64,000 nucleotides of DNA from Quisquiliibacterium transsilvanicum (GTDB taxonomy: Bacteria > Pseudomonadota > Gammaproteobacteria > Burkholderiales > Burkholderiaceae_E). Under the pieces are notes generated by a model, which had not been told where the DNA came from, made no database searches, and saw only the letters and a list, made by a program, of their open reading frames with translations. The position numbers and the translations under genes are program-made. Position 1 is the first letter of the stretch, and the number at the start of each line of letters is the position of its first letter. Shown here one piece after another: positions 48,056 through 56,255 of this stretch. The stretch spans positions 62,001 to 126,000 of the forward strand of contig NZ_JACHGB010000001.1 in NCBI RefSeq assembly GCF_014202215.1, in the 5' to 3' direction.

Positions 48056-48987
48056 ACGCGGTTCCGCCGCAGCCGACGCAGGCAGTCGATGCGCAAGGCC
48101 TGCCGGTTCGGCGCGAAGAACGCGCCAATCGTGAGTTCTCCGAACGCATCGATGAAGCGCAGCTTGTCCCTGGCGTCGAGCGTTCGCCCGAGCTCCGCTG
48201 CGAGCAGGGACTGCACGCGATGCCCGTACTCGACTGTCAGTCCGATCGACGGCAGCACGTCCGCTTCGATCAGCACGACTGCCTCCAGGGCCAGGCCAGG
48301 ATCTGTCCTCAGCGGATCGAGCTCCGGCAACGGAGGGCGGTCCGGCGCCGAGGCGGCCTCGCCGCGATGGAAGGCATGGCAGGCGCGTGCGAAGGGCGCC
48401 CCGAGGGCGGGCTCGGTGGCGAGCACCAGGCAGGCGATCCGCTGCAGCGCATCGCTCGCAGCGCCGGCGGCCTCCAGGTACGGCAGCGCCTTGCTGACTG
48501 CCAGTCGCTCATGCCAGAAGGGCTGCTTGCCGCCGGCCGAGCCATCGTGATGGAAATCGTGCATCAGCGCCGCCACGAGCACGTTCAGTGTTGCGCCGTC
48601 CGGCAGTCGGGCCCTGCGGGACAGATCGAGCGCACACAGCAGCACCTCGAGGAAATGCCGGGGATTGTGGTAGCCCTCGGGGATGCCCGCGCCGATGCCG
48701 CGGTCGATGTCGGCGGCGATCACCATCGCGCCGACGCGAAGCGGGTCTCCCGGAGCGACGTCGAGCGTCGCCACTGAAGCCGCGAACGTCCGCGACATCC
48801 TGTCGGGGCGATCGCCAAGCTCACCGAAGCACGCAACGAGACGGGCCGCCAGCTGCTGCGGCGTCAGAGAGTCGTCCCGGGCGAAGGGCGCCGCGTCGGG
48901 CTCGCAGACGCGGGGGTCAGGCTCGGGGGCCGGGTCGAGCGGCTGCATTCGCCGACGACCGTAGTCTCGTCCAGTGCGCGTCGTCAT
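48007..48987 (-). CDS. HD-domain protein resembling class I cyclic-nucleotide phosphodiesterase
   Basis: A 326-residue protein. GYHNPRHFLEVLLCAL and, about 40 residues on, LVAALMHDFHHDGSAGG match the paired metal motifs (HNxxH then HDxxHxG) of eukaryotic-type class I 3',5'-cyclic nucleotide phosphodiesterases. The rest is helical. The start at 48987 or the ATG 13 codons later may be used. It lies between a cNMP-binding patatin and the FecR/OmpA/cyclase genes, which supports a cyclic-nucleotide role. Substrate specificity is not determinable. Confidence 0.65.
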   Translation of the reverse strand: MTTRTGRDYGRRRMQPLDPAPEPDPRVCEPDAAPFARDDSLTPQQLAARLVACFGELGDRPDRMSRTFAASVATLDVAPGDPLRVGAMVIAADIDRGIGAGIPEGYHNPRHFLEVLLCALDLSRRARLPDGATLNVLVAALMHDFHHDGSAGGKQPFWHERLAVSKALPYLEAAGAASDALQRIACLVLATEPALGAPFARACHAFHRGEAASAPDRPPLPELDPLRTDPGLALEAVVLIEADVLPSIGLTVEYGHRVQSLLAAELGRTLDARDKLRFIDAFGELTIGAFFAPNRQALRIDCLRRLRRNRVQAEDGSGLSSVATAR

Positions 48988-49068
48988 TCGAGTACCGATC
49001 CTGCCCAGGTTGCTCCAGGGCCTTCGCCGCTGGACTTTGAAGTTAGACTACGCCAAACAAACAACAAG

Positions 49069-49575
49069 ATGAGCGGCCACCCGATGAACGGATCTTGGTC
49101 TAGCCCCCGATTGCGTCGCGCGCTCGCGGCAAGCGGACTGGTGCTGGTGTTTTCGGCTGGAACTTCTTCCGCGCGCGCGGTCGAGCCAGGGGCCGTGATC
49201 GGCCATGTCAAGACGGTTTCCGGCGAAGCCTGGATCGGTCCGCCCGGTGCGTCGGTTCCTGCGGTCGTGGGCGCGTCCGTGCGTGTCGGCGCCCTGATGA
49301 AGACCGGGCCCGATGCGACGCTCGGCGTCACGCTCAGGGACAACACGGTGATGTCCTTCGGGCCCCGGACGGAGCTCACTGTCGACGAGTATCTGTTCGA
49401 GCCGGATCGCGGGGAGCTGAAGCTCGGCGCGAGCATGACTCGCGGCACCCTCAACTTCATCTCCGGCATGATCGCCAGGATGCGCCCGGAGGCCCAGACC
49501 GTCCGGACGCCCACCGGCACGATCGGCGTGCGGGGCACGCACTTCCTCGTCAAGATCGACGACCCCGCGCAGTGA
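49069..49575 (+). CDS. Exported FecR-domain protein
   Basis: A 168-residue protein with a signal peptide (LRRALAASGLVLVFSAGTSSARA) and a FecR-type beta domain: AVIGHVKTVSGEAWI, VRVGALMKTGPDATLGVTLRDNTVMSFGPRTEL, and TVRTPTGTIGVRGTHFLV. The domain probably senses or binds something in the periplasm; no sigma factor gene is present, so this is not a FecIR pair. It overlaps the OmpA-like gene by GTGA. The start could also be the ATG five codons in. Confidence 0.88.
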   Translation: MSGHPMNGSWSSPRLRRALAASGLVLVFSAGTSSARAVEPGAVIGHVKTVSGEAWIGPPGASVPAVVGASVRVGALMKTGPDATLGVTLRDNTVMSFGPRTELTVDEYLFEPDRGELKLGASMTRGTLNFISGMIARMRPEAQTVRTPTGTIGVRGTHFLVKIDDPAQ

Positions 49576-50183
49576 GTCCGCCCTTCGTGATTTTCCGGAG
49601 GGCCTGCGCGCGCCTGTGGCCTGTGCTGTTGTGCGTGGGTTGCGCTACGCCGCCAGCCTCCTATGTGATGCTCATCGAGAGTCCGGACGGTTCCACCGGC
49701 CAGGTCGTCGTCAGCGATGCTCGCGGCAGTCGGGTGCTGAACCGCGCGAAGCAGGCCACCGGCCTCGATGGTTCGTCCGCGGCAACCGTCGAGATCTCCG
49801 ACGAGCAGGCGAGCCGCGACTTCAGCGGGGCGATGGTCGCCCAGCCGCCGCTGCCCGAGACCTTCCATGTGTACTTCGAGAGCCGCGCTGCCCGGATGAC
49901 GCAGGATTCGCTGCGCCGGATGGACCAGCTCGTGGAGAAGCTGCGCTCCTGGCCGGCGCCCGAGCTCCTGATCGTCGGTCACACGGACACCGTCGCGAGC
50001 CGCGCCTTCAACGAGCGGCTGGGCATGGAGCGCGCGCGCGCTGTCGTCGCCGCGCTCGTAGCGAAGGGCGTCGCGCCCCTGTCGATGACGGTCGAGTCGC
50101 GCGGGGAACGAGAACTTCTGGTGGTGACGCCGGACGAGGTCGATGAACCGCGCAACCGGCGAGTCGTCGTCTCGGTGCGCTAG
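49572..50183 (+). CDS. OmpA-like peptidoglycan-binding lipoprotein
   Basis: A 203-residue protein with an N-terminal lipoprotein signal ending at Cys24 (LLCVGC, a slightly unusual lipobox). The C-terminal OmpA domain has FHVYFESRAARMTQDSLRRMDQLVEKL, LLIVGHTDTVASRAFNERLGMERARAV and ESRGERELLV. It probably anchors the system to the cell wall. It is translationally coupled to the FecR gene and converges on the cyclase gene. Confidence 0.88.
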   Translation: MSPPFVIFRRACARLWPVLLCVGCATPPASYVMLIESPDGSTGQVVVSDARGSRVLNRAKQATGLDGSSAATVEISDEQASRDFSGAMVAQPPLPETFHVYFESRAARMTQDSLRRMDQLVEKLRSWPAPELLIVGHTDTVASRAFNERLGMERARAVVAALVAKGVAPLSMTVESRGERELLVVTPDEVDEPRNRRVVVSVR

Positions 50184-50243
50184 CTGGCCGTGCTGGCGGC
50201 GCTGCCTGGCGCGCGCGGACCCGCAGGCCTGCGCCGGCCCCGA

Positions 50244-50281
50244 AGGCCTGCGAAGACCCAGCAGGCCTGCGAAGACCCAGC
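50244..50281. repeat. Two exact 19-bp tandem repeats between convergent genes
   Basis: AGGCCTGCGAAGACCCAGC occurs at 50244-50262 and 50263-50281, with partial copies of AGGCCTGCG before it (about 50225) and AGGCCCGCG after. This fills most of the 122-bp gap between the OmpA-like and cyclase genes. Confidence 0.85.
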
Positions 50282-50305
50282 AGGCCCGCGCCGGCCCCGT
50301 GCCGG

Positions 50306-52438
50306 TCATTTCTCGGCCATGACGACGAGAGCGCCGCTGCCCTCGCTGCGCAGCCGATTCAGCTGCCAGGCGACCAGCGCGTCCCCGGGCCGCTCCGCAG
50401 CCAGCTGCTCGAACGCCGACAGGGCGCGCGGGTCCTGCGCGGCCATCAGCGCGTAGGCTTCGTCGTACCCGCTGTCGTTCTCGGTGAGCGGCGTGCCATC
50501 GGTATGCAGCAGCGGCTCGAAGACGCGCAGTGGCTGGGTGCGCCCCTTCAGCACGATGTCCCCGACCGCGCGCATGAACGCGCCGGGGCAGTCGTCGCGG
50601 ATCGCGTCCGAAACGCAGACCAGCGTGCCAAGCTGCTTGTTGAGGGTTTCCAGGCGCGCCGCCGTGTTGACCGGGTCGCCGAGCGCGCGATAGTCGAAGA
50701 TCGTCGAACCGCCGAAGTTGCCGACGATCACTTCTCCGGAGTGCACGCCAATGCGCGTGCGCCCGAACTCGACTCCCTGGCGGGCGAGATCCTCGACGTG
50801 AGCCTGGGCGAAGCGATGCAGGTCGAGGGCGCATTCGTATGCGCGACGCCGGTGGTCCGGCTGCTCGACCGGCGCTGAGAACACCACGGCCAGCGCGTCG
50901 CCGACGATCCGGTCGAGGGTGCCCTCGTGGCGGAAGACGATCGCGATCATGCCGTCGAGATAGTCGTTGAGCAGCGACACCGCTTCCCCGGGGTCGGTGC
51001 GCTCCATCAGCGAGGTGAACCCTGCGAGGTCGGTGAAGATGAAGCTGCAGTGCTGCCGCCGGCCGCCGAGCACCAGCTGGCCGGGATTGTCGACCAGATG
51101 CGAGACCAGGTTCGGCGACACGTAGCGCGAGAAGGCATGGCGGATCCAGCGGTGACGCCGTTCGCTGCCCCGGTGCCGCACGAGGCTGCCGGCAACGAAG
51201 GTCAGCAGCAGCGCGATCACGGGGAGCGTCGGGTCGACGAGCTGGCGCCAGGCGATGAAGGACCACCAGGACGCGGCGGCGATCGCCAGCAGGGCCGCCA
51301 GGGTGGCGGAGGCGGAGCTCAGCGGACCGGTGCGCAGCGCCAGCGTTGCCACGAGCAGCCCGCCGATCGCGATGGCGAGTGCCTCGACCGCGGTGGCCCA
51401 CGCGGGGCGCTCCAGGAAGTGCCCGGCATGGATCTGCTCCAGCAGCTGCGCGTGGGCCTCCACCCCGGGCATCGCCGCGCCCAGCGGATTGAAGCGCAGG
51501 TCCAGCAGGCCCTTGGCCGAAGTCCCGACCAGCACGATCCGCCCGCGCAGGGCGGTCTCGGGCGCGCTGCCGTCGAGGATCCGCCATGCCGGCAGGTAGC
51601 GCTGCGGCGCCGGACGGCTGTAGTGGATCCAGGCCTCGCCGTCCGGGCTGGTCGGTATCTGGTGGCGCCCGATCCGCAGGCTGCGCAGGCCGGGCCGCTC
51701 GGCCAGCCCGGTCGCCACGTAGTTGCGTTCGGCCAGGGACACCCGCAGCACCTCGGCGATCATCGACGGGACGATTTCCTGCGGCAGGCGGACCAGCATC
51801 GGAACGCGGCGCACGATTCCGTCGGGGTCCGGCTGGAAGCTGATCGAGCCGATGCCGGCCGCAGCGCTGCGCAGCGCCGGGATCGGCAGCGTCGCCGAAT
51901 CGAACGCGGGCAGCGAGGACAGGGCCGCGTCGCCGCGGCTGACGATTCGATGGGTGCTCTGGCCCCCCGACGGCGCCGTGCCGCCGTTCTCGACGGTGAG
52001 ACCGAGCACGACCCGCGCGCCGCGCATCGCCGCAGCGAATCGCTCGTCGGGGTCGGGCAGGGCGGCGATCCGCGCGGCGTCGGTGCCGCTGAGCCGCCAT
52101 TCCGCGGCCATCGCCCGCGGTGCTGTGCGATCCGGCTCGGCGAAGACGACGTCGAACCCGATCGCGGTTGCGCCGGCCGCGTGCAGGCGCTCGACGAGGT
52201 CTGCGAGCCTCGTTCGCGTCCACGGCCACTGGCCCACGCGCGCCAGGCTCTCCTCGTCGACATCGACGATCAGCACGGGCGAATCCGAGTAGGGGCGGGG
52301 CTGCCAGCGCTGGTACTGGTCGAAGGCCGCGTTGCGCAGCGTCTGCACCGGGACCGGCGAGAGCAGGTAGAGCAGCAGCATCGCCGCGATCACCGTCAGC
52401 GGCAGCAGGAAGCCCAGCCTGGTGTTCGGCGAGCTCAC
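50306..52438 (-). CDS. CHASE2-domain adenylate/guanylate cyclase
   Basis: A 710-residue membrane protein. One N-terminal helix, then a periplasmic CHASE2 domain (VLIVDVDEESLARVGQWPWTR, AIGFDVVFAEPDR, IVLVGTSAKGLLDLRFNPLG), three membrane helices (about 350-425), and a class III cyclase domain. Metal-binding Asp470 (FTDLAGFTSL) and Asp514 (GDALAVVFSAP) are present, and DYRALGDPVNTAARLE carries the transition-state Asn and Arg. The start is GTG at 52438. FecR and OmpA neighbours are common for CHASE2 cyclases. cAMP is the likely product. Confidence 0.92.
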   Translation of the reverse strand: MSSPNTRLGFLLPLTVIAAMLLLYLLSPVPVQTLRNAAFDQYQRWQPRPYSDSPVLIVDVDEESLARVGQWPWTRTRLADLVERLHAAGATAIGFDVVFAEPDRTAPRAMAAEWRLSGTDAARIAALPDPDERFAAAMRGARVVLGLTVENGGTAPSGGQSTHRIVSRGDAALSSLPAFDSATLPIPALRSAAAGIGSISFQPDPDGIVRRVPMLVRLPQEIVPSMIAEVLRVSLAERNYVATGLAERPGLRSLRIGRHQIPTSPDGEAWIHYSRPAPQRYLPAWRILDGSAPETALRGRIVLVGTSAKGLLDLRFNPLGAAMPGVEAHAQLLEQIHAGHFLERPAWATAVEALAIAIGGLLVATLALRTGPLSSASATLAALLAIAAASWWSFIAWRQLVDPTLPVIALLLTFVAGSLVRHRGSERRHRWIRHAFSRYVSPNLVSHLVDNPGQLVLGGRRQHCSFIFTDLAGFTSLMERTDPGEAVSLLNDYLDGMIAIVFRHEGTLDRIVGDALAVVFSAPVEQPDHRRRAYECALDLHRFAQAHVEDLARQGVEFGRTRIGVHSGEVIVGNFGGSTIFDYRALGDPVNTAARLETLNKQLGTLVCVSDAIRDDCPGAFMRAVGDIVLKGRTQPLRVFEPLLHTDGTPLTENDSGYDEAYALMAAQDPRALSAFEQLAAERPGDALVAWQLNRLRSEGSGALVVMAEK

Positions 52439-52601
52439 CCGGCGAGCGCCGTTGCCGTCGCGGCAGGTCTTGCGGCGACGGCCGGCAGCGCCGGAGCGCA
52501 GGGTTCAACTCTCATGCGCATGCCCGATCACGCCAGCCCGCTCCGATCGGTTCGATCCTCATGCGCAAGTCCGCCCGCGCCCGCGGCGGTCGAGGCGCCG
52601 A

Positions 52602-52940
52602 TCAGCCACGCCGGGCCATTCCAGCGATGAAGGGCCACACGAACAGGGCCACCACGCCGCCGAGGCCCGCGGCGATCGCGATCAGGTTGGCCCAGTCCAC
52701 CCAGTAGCGCATGTCCGAGATGGAGGACTGCACCAGCGAAGGGAAGCCGAACAGCGCCGCGCCGGCGGCCAGGACCCAGGCCAGCAGCGCAGCGGGCAGG
52801 GCGCCGCGCCAGTTGGCGCGGCCGCGCAGGACCACGAAGGCCGTCAACGCCAGCCAGATCGCCAGGAAGAAGAGGATGAGCGGCAGGTTCGCCAGCGCGA
52901 CCTCGAACAGCACGTTCAGCGCAAGCCAGATCTCGTACAT
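52602..52940 (-). CDS. Small integral membrane protein next to the SQR-like gene
   Basis: A 112-residue protein with about three or four hydrophobic helices and WRGALPAALLAWVLAAGAALFGFPSL in the middle. I do not recognise the family. It lies 27 bp after the flavoprotein stop on the same strand, so it may be a membrane partner of that enzyme. The region 52441-52601 before the cyclase shows no gene. Confidence 0.75.
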   Translation of the reverse strand: MYEIWLALNVLFEVALANLPLILFFLAIWLALTAFVVLRGRANWRGALPAALLAWVLAAGAALFGFPSLVQSSISDMRYWVDWANLIAIAAGLGGVVALFVWPFIAGMARRG

Positions 52941-52967
52941 GGATGATTTTTCCGGTTCGGTGCGCGG

Positions 52968-54386
52968 TCAGACATGGCCCTTGAGCACCGCCATGTAGGC
53001 CGGTTTCAGCAGCGCGTACTTCATCAGCCAGGCGAACCAGCTGTCCTGCAGCGGGTCGACCATCGGCAGCGAGGGCGTGAGCCGGCCCTCGTAGTCGAAT
53101 TCGATCAGCAGTGCGGCGCCTTCGCGCAGCAGCAGCGGGCATGAGGTATAGCCATCGAAGCTCATCGACGGGTCGCGCTGCGCGACCGCGTCGGCCAGGT
53201 TCGCGGCCACCACCGGCGCCGATTTCTTCACCGTGGCCGCGGTCTTGCCGCGGGGGGTGCCGTTGATGTCGCCGATGCCGAAGACGTTCGGAAAGCGGCG
53301 GTGACGCAGCGTGAGCTTGTCCACCTCCAGCCAGCCTCCGGCCGCGAACGAACCGTCCTTCCAGGACAGCGCGCTGGCGCGCACCGGGTCGGGCGCGCGC
53401 ATCGGCGGCACCACGTGGATGAAGTCGTAGCCACGCTCCTGGCGCTCGCCCTCGGGGGTGACGAAGGTGGCGCGCCGCGCGCCGATGTCGATCGCGGTCA
53501 GCTTGCTGTTGTACTCGACGCCGATGCCCAGGCCCTCCCAGCGCTCGAGGACGGCGGTGTTGACCGCCGGCACGCCGAACACGTTGCCCAGCGCCGAGTG
53601 GAAGCGCACCTTGGATTTGTCCCGGGTGCCGGCCTGGCGAAGCCGGTCGGCCAGCATGAAGGTCATCTTCAGCGGGGCGCCAGCGCACTTGAGCGGCGTG
53701 GCCGGCAGCGTCATCAGCGCCTCGCCGCCCTTCTGGCGGAAGGCGTCCATCGCGCGCCAGGTGGCCAGCGCGGCGTCGGGACCGTTGTAGACGCTGCCCA
53801 TGCCTTCGGTGCCGATGGCCTTGGAGTCCATGCCCTCGATGCCCGCGTAATCCAGGTGCAGCCCGGTGGCGACGACCAGGAAGTCGTAGGGGATCTTCGT
53901 GCCGGCGTCGGTAGTGATCGAGTTCGACTCCGGGTCGAACTCCGTGACCATCTCGCGCACCCAATCCACGCCCGCCGGGATCAGGTCGGCGTTGCGGTCC
54001 GACACCTTGCCGATCGGCCAGATGCCGGTGGCCACCAGCGTGTAGCCGGGCTGGTAGTTATGCACTTCCTTGCGGTCGACGATGGTGATCTTCGCTCCGT
54101 CGAGTTCGCGGCGCAGCCGGCTGGCGACCGCCAGGCCGCCGGCGCCGCTGCCGGCGATCACGATGCGCGCCGAGGTCTTCATTGCCGCGCGCGCGGGTGC
54201 GCTCGCCATGCCGAGCGCGCCGGCGCTGCCGCCGGCCGCGGCGATCAGCGCTGGTGAAATCGCAGCGACCCTCAGGAAGCCGCGACGCGCCAGCGGCCCG
54301 GCGGGCCTTGCGGGATGCGGGTCATCGGGGTGTGCCCGCGCGCCGTCGCGGACCGGCTCGCTCCGGCCTGCTCCATCGTGTTGCAT
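52968..54386 (-). CDS. Sulfide:quinone oxidoreductase-like FAD flavoprotein
   Basis: A 472-residue exported flavoenzyme. A Tat-type signal (ARRGFLRVAAISPALIAAAGG) precedes the FAD motif IVIAGSGAGGLAVASRLRRE. LKCAGAPLKMTFMLADRLR and GYTSCPLLL carry cysteines that align with redox cysteines of SQR, and FGIGDINGTPRGKTAATVKKSAP is the second FAD motif. SQR oxidises sulfide and reduces quinone; FCSD flavoprotein subunits are similar, but no cytochrome partner is adjacent. The ATG at 54386 is preceded by GGAGG and is preferred over one 16 codons upstream. Confidence 0.82.
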   Translation of the reverse strand: MQHDGAGRSEPVRDGARAHPDDPHPARPAGPLARRGFLRVAAISPALIAAAGGSAGALGMASAPARAAMKTSARIVIAGSGAGGLAVASRLRRELDGAKITIVDRKEVHNYQPGYTLVATGIWPIGKVSDRNADLIPAGVDWVREMVTEFDPESNSITTDAGTKIPYDFLVVATGLHLDYAGIEGMDSKAIGTEGMGSVYNGPDAALATWRAMDAFRQKGGEALMTLPATPLKCAGAPLKMTFMLADRLRQAGTRDKSKVRFHSALGNVFGVPAVNTAVLERWEGLGIGVEYNSKLTAIDIGARRATFVTPEGERQERGYDFIHVVPPMRAPDPVRASALSWKDGSFAAGGWLEVDKLTLRHRRFPNVFGIGDINGTPRGKTAATVKKSAPVVAANLADAVAQRDPSMSFDGYTSCPLLLREGAALLIEFDYEGRLTPSLPMVDPLQDSWFAWLMKYALLKPAYMAVLKGHV

Positions 54387-54504
54387 GGGTGCCTCCAAGG
54401 CTGGGCGCCGCCAGGCGCCGGACCGGCGCGACATCGATGCCCGAGCGCATTGTCGCCAATGCCTGCCGGGGTATCAACCTGCAGGGCGCACTCCCGCACC
54501 TTGC

Positions 54505-54510
54505 TAGACT
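54505..54510 (+). promoter_or_regulatory. -10 element (TAGACT) placed for a leaderless start
   Basis: TAGACT ends 7 nt before the site-2 protease ATG, so the predicted +1 coincides with the start codon. Confidence 0.45.
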
Positions 54511-54517
54511 GCCGGCC

Positions 54518-55162
54518 ATGAACGATCTGATCCAGACCCTCGCGGTCTACGCCATTCCCGTCCTGTTCGCGATCACGCTGCACGAAGCCGCCCACGGCTA
54601 CGTCGCGCGCATGTTCGGCGATCACACCGCAGCCATCGCCGGGCGCATCACGCTGAACCCGCTGCGCCACATCGACCCGATCGGCACGATCGTGGTGCCG
54701 CTGGGGATCCTGCTGGTGTCTTCGCTGGGCGGCGGCGGCTTCCTGTTCGGATGGGCCAAGCCGGTGCCGGTGAACTTCGGCAACCTCAGGCGCCCCAAGC
54801 AGCAGATGGTCTGGGTGGCGGCCGCGGGGCCGGGCGCGAACATCGTGATGGCGATCGGCTGGGCGCTGTTGCTGAACCTGCTCGCCACGCTCGGCGTCGA
54901 CGAGCCCTTCTTCATGAAGATGGCCACCGCGGGCATCATGGTCAACATCGGCCTGATGGCGCTGAACCTGCTGCCGATCCCGCCGCTGGACGGCGGGCGC
55001 ATCCTCACCGGCCTGCTGCCGGCCCGGCTCGCCTGGCGCTTCGCCCGCATCGAGCCCTACGGGCTGTTCATCGTGATCGGCCTGATGGCCACGCAGACCC
55101 TCGGCTTCTTCCTGCAGCCGTTCTACCGGCTCGGCATCACACTGGTGCGGCTCTTCGTCTGA
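54518..55162 (+). CDS. Site-2 protease family (M50) membrane metalloprotease
   Basis: A 214-residue membrane protein with about five helices. Zinc motif HEAAHG (His22, Glu23, His26) lies in the first long helix, and NLLPIPPLDGGRIL supplies the Asp ligand. It lacks PDZ domains, so it is the short FUZE-type S2P rather than RseP. Substrates are unknown. It diverges from the flavoprotein gene, and its 3' end overlaps the acyltransferase gene tail to tail by 40 bp. Confidence 0.9.
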   Translation: MNDLIQTLAVYAIPVLFAITLHEAAHGYVARMFGDHTAAIAGRITLNPLRHIDPIGTIVVPLGILLVSSLGGGGFLFGWAKPVPVNFGNLRRPKQQMVWVAAAGPGANIVMAIGWALLLNLLATLGVDEPFFMKMATAGIMVNIGLMALNLLPIPPLDGGRILTGLLPARLAWRFARIEPYGLFIVIGLMATQTLGFFLQPFYRLGITLVRLFV

Positions 55163-56070
55163 TCGCCATCAGGCGGCGGCTCGCCGAGCAGCTCGCCGAT
55201 GCTGCGGTCCTTCTCGTGCCAGAGGTTCTGCAGCCAGCGCTGGACGCCTTTCCGGTAACCCGGGTCGGTGGCGTAATCGCCGTCGCTGAACTTGACCGGG
55301 ATCTCGAGCGTCCGGACACGGACGATCACCTCGGGCATGCGCCCGCACAGGAAGTCCCAGAAGGTGGGCGGGCCCTTCGGGTAGACGATGGTCACGTCGA
55401 CGAAGGAGCGGAAGCGGTCGCCGAGCACGCTCAGCGCCAGCGCCAGCGCGCCCGCCTTGGGCTTGAGCAGATGCCGGTAGGGTGAGCGCTGCGCGGCGTG
55501 CTTGGCCGGCGTGAAGCGCGTGCCCTCGGGGAAGTTCATCACGCTGGTCGGCACCAGGGCGAATTTCTCGCAGGCCCTGCGCGAAGTCTCCAGATCCTCG
55601 AAGCGCTTCTCGGGGTGCGCCTTCAGGTAGGCCTCGGAGTGCCTGCGCATGAAGGGGAAGTCGAGCGCCCACCAGGCCAGCCCCATCACCGGCACCCAGA
55701 TCAGCTGCTGCTTCAGGAAGAACTTGAGCAGCGGGATGCGCCGGTTGAGCAGGTGCTGCAGCACGAAGATGTCGACCCAGGACTGGTGGTTGCAGTTGAC
55801 CATGTACCAGCCGCGGTACTCCAGCCCCTCGATGCCTTCGACGTCCCAGCGGGCGCGCTGAGTGAGCCTCATCCAGGCGCTGTTGCCGGCGATCCAGCTG
55901 GCGGCGATCGTGTTGAGCACCGGGTCGATCGCGGTGCGGACCGCGCGCAAGGGCAGCAGCAGCTTCACCAGCGCGAAGGCGAACAGCAGCGTGCACCAGA
56001 AGATCGTGTTGATCGCCAGCAGCAGCGCGGCGAGGATGCCGCGGACGACGGAGGGGAGGAAGGCGAGCAT
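55123..56070 (-). CDS. YihG-like 1-acylglycerol-3-phosphate acyltransferase
   Basis: A 315-residue membrane-associated acyltransferase. An N-terminal hydrophobic stretch (10-40) precedes NHQSWVD (His95, Asp100), then FPEGTRFTPAKHA and GALALALSVLGDR. These are PlsC motifs in the longer YihG-type sequence. It would acylate lysophosphatidic acid. Eight GGGGGAA repeats lie 11-66 bp upstream of the start, and no ribosome site is visible. Confidence 0.88.
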   Translation of the reverse strand: MLAFLPSVVRGILAALLLAINTIFWCTLLFAFALVKLLLPLRAVRTAIDPVLNTIAASWIAGNSAWMRLTQRARWDVEGIEGLEYRGWYMVNCNHQSWVDIFVLQHLLNRRIPLLKFFLKQQLIWVPVMGLAWWALDFPFMRRHSEAYLKAHPEKRFEDLETSRRACEKFALVPTSVMNFPEGTRFTPAKHAAQRSPYRHLLKPKAGALALALSVLGDRFRSFVDVTIVYPKGPPTFWDFLCGRMPEVIVRVRTLEIPVKFSDGDYATDPGYRKGVQRWLQNLWHEKDRSIGELLGEPPPDGDQTKSRTSVMPSR

Positions 56071-56080
56071 CTGGTTCGTG

Positions 56081-56136
56081 GGGGGAAGGGGGAAGGGGGA
56101 AGGGGGAAGGGGGAAGGGGGAAGGGGGAAGGGGGAA
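56081..56136. repeat. Eight perfect GGGGGAA heptamers upstream of the acyltransferase gene
   Basis: The heptamer is repeated eight times without change (a partial ninth follows). On the coding strand of the acyltransferase gene it reads TTCCCCC. Seven-base steps are not a multiple of three, and an open frame starting at an ATG at 56216 runs through the tract in another phase, so copy-number change could alter translation or promoter spacing. Confidence 0.95.
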
Positions 56137-56255
56137 GGGCAGTCAGCGTGCAACCCGCAGGCTTCGCGCCTTCTCCCCTGGCGGGTGAATTCTATTCCCC
56201 CGCTCCCGGCTGTCATTGACCTCCGTCAGGTGGGGCGGGACGGGTGCGGCGACGC

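Noticed and set aside
48984-52508. An 1174-codon minus-strand frame across the FecR/OmpA/cyclase region
   Set aside because: It is antisense to, or out of frame with, three well-supported genes and is Arg/Ala/Gly-rich throughout.
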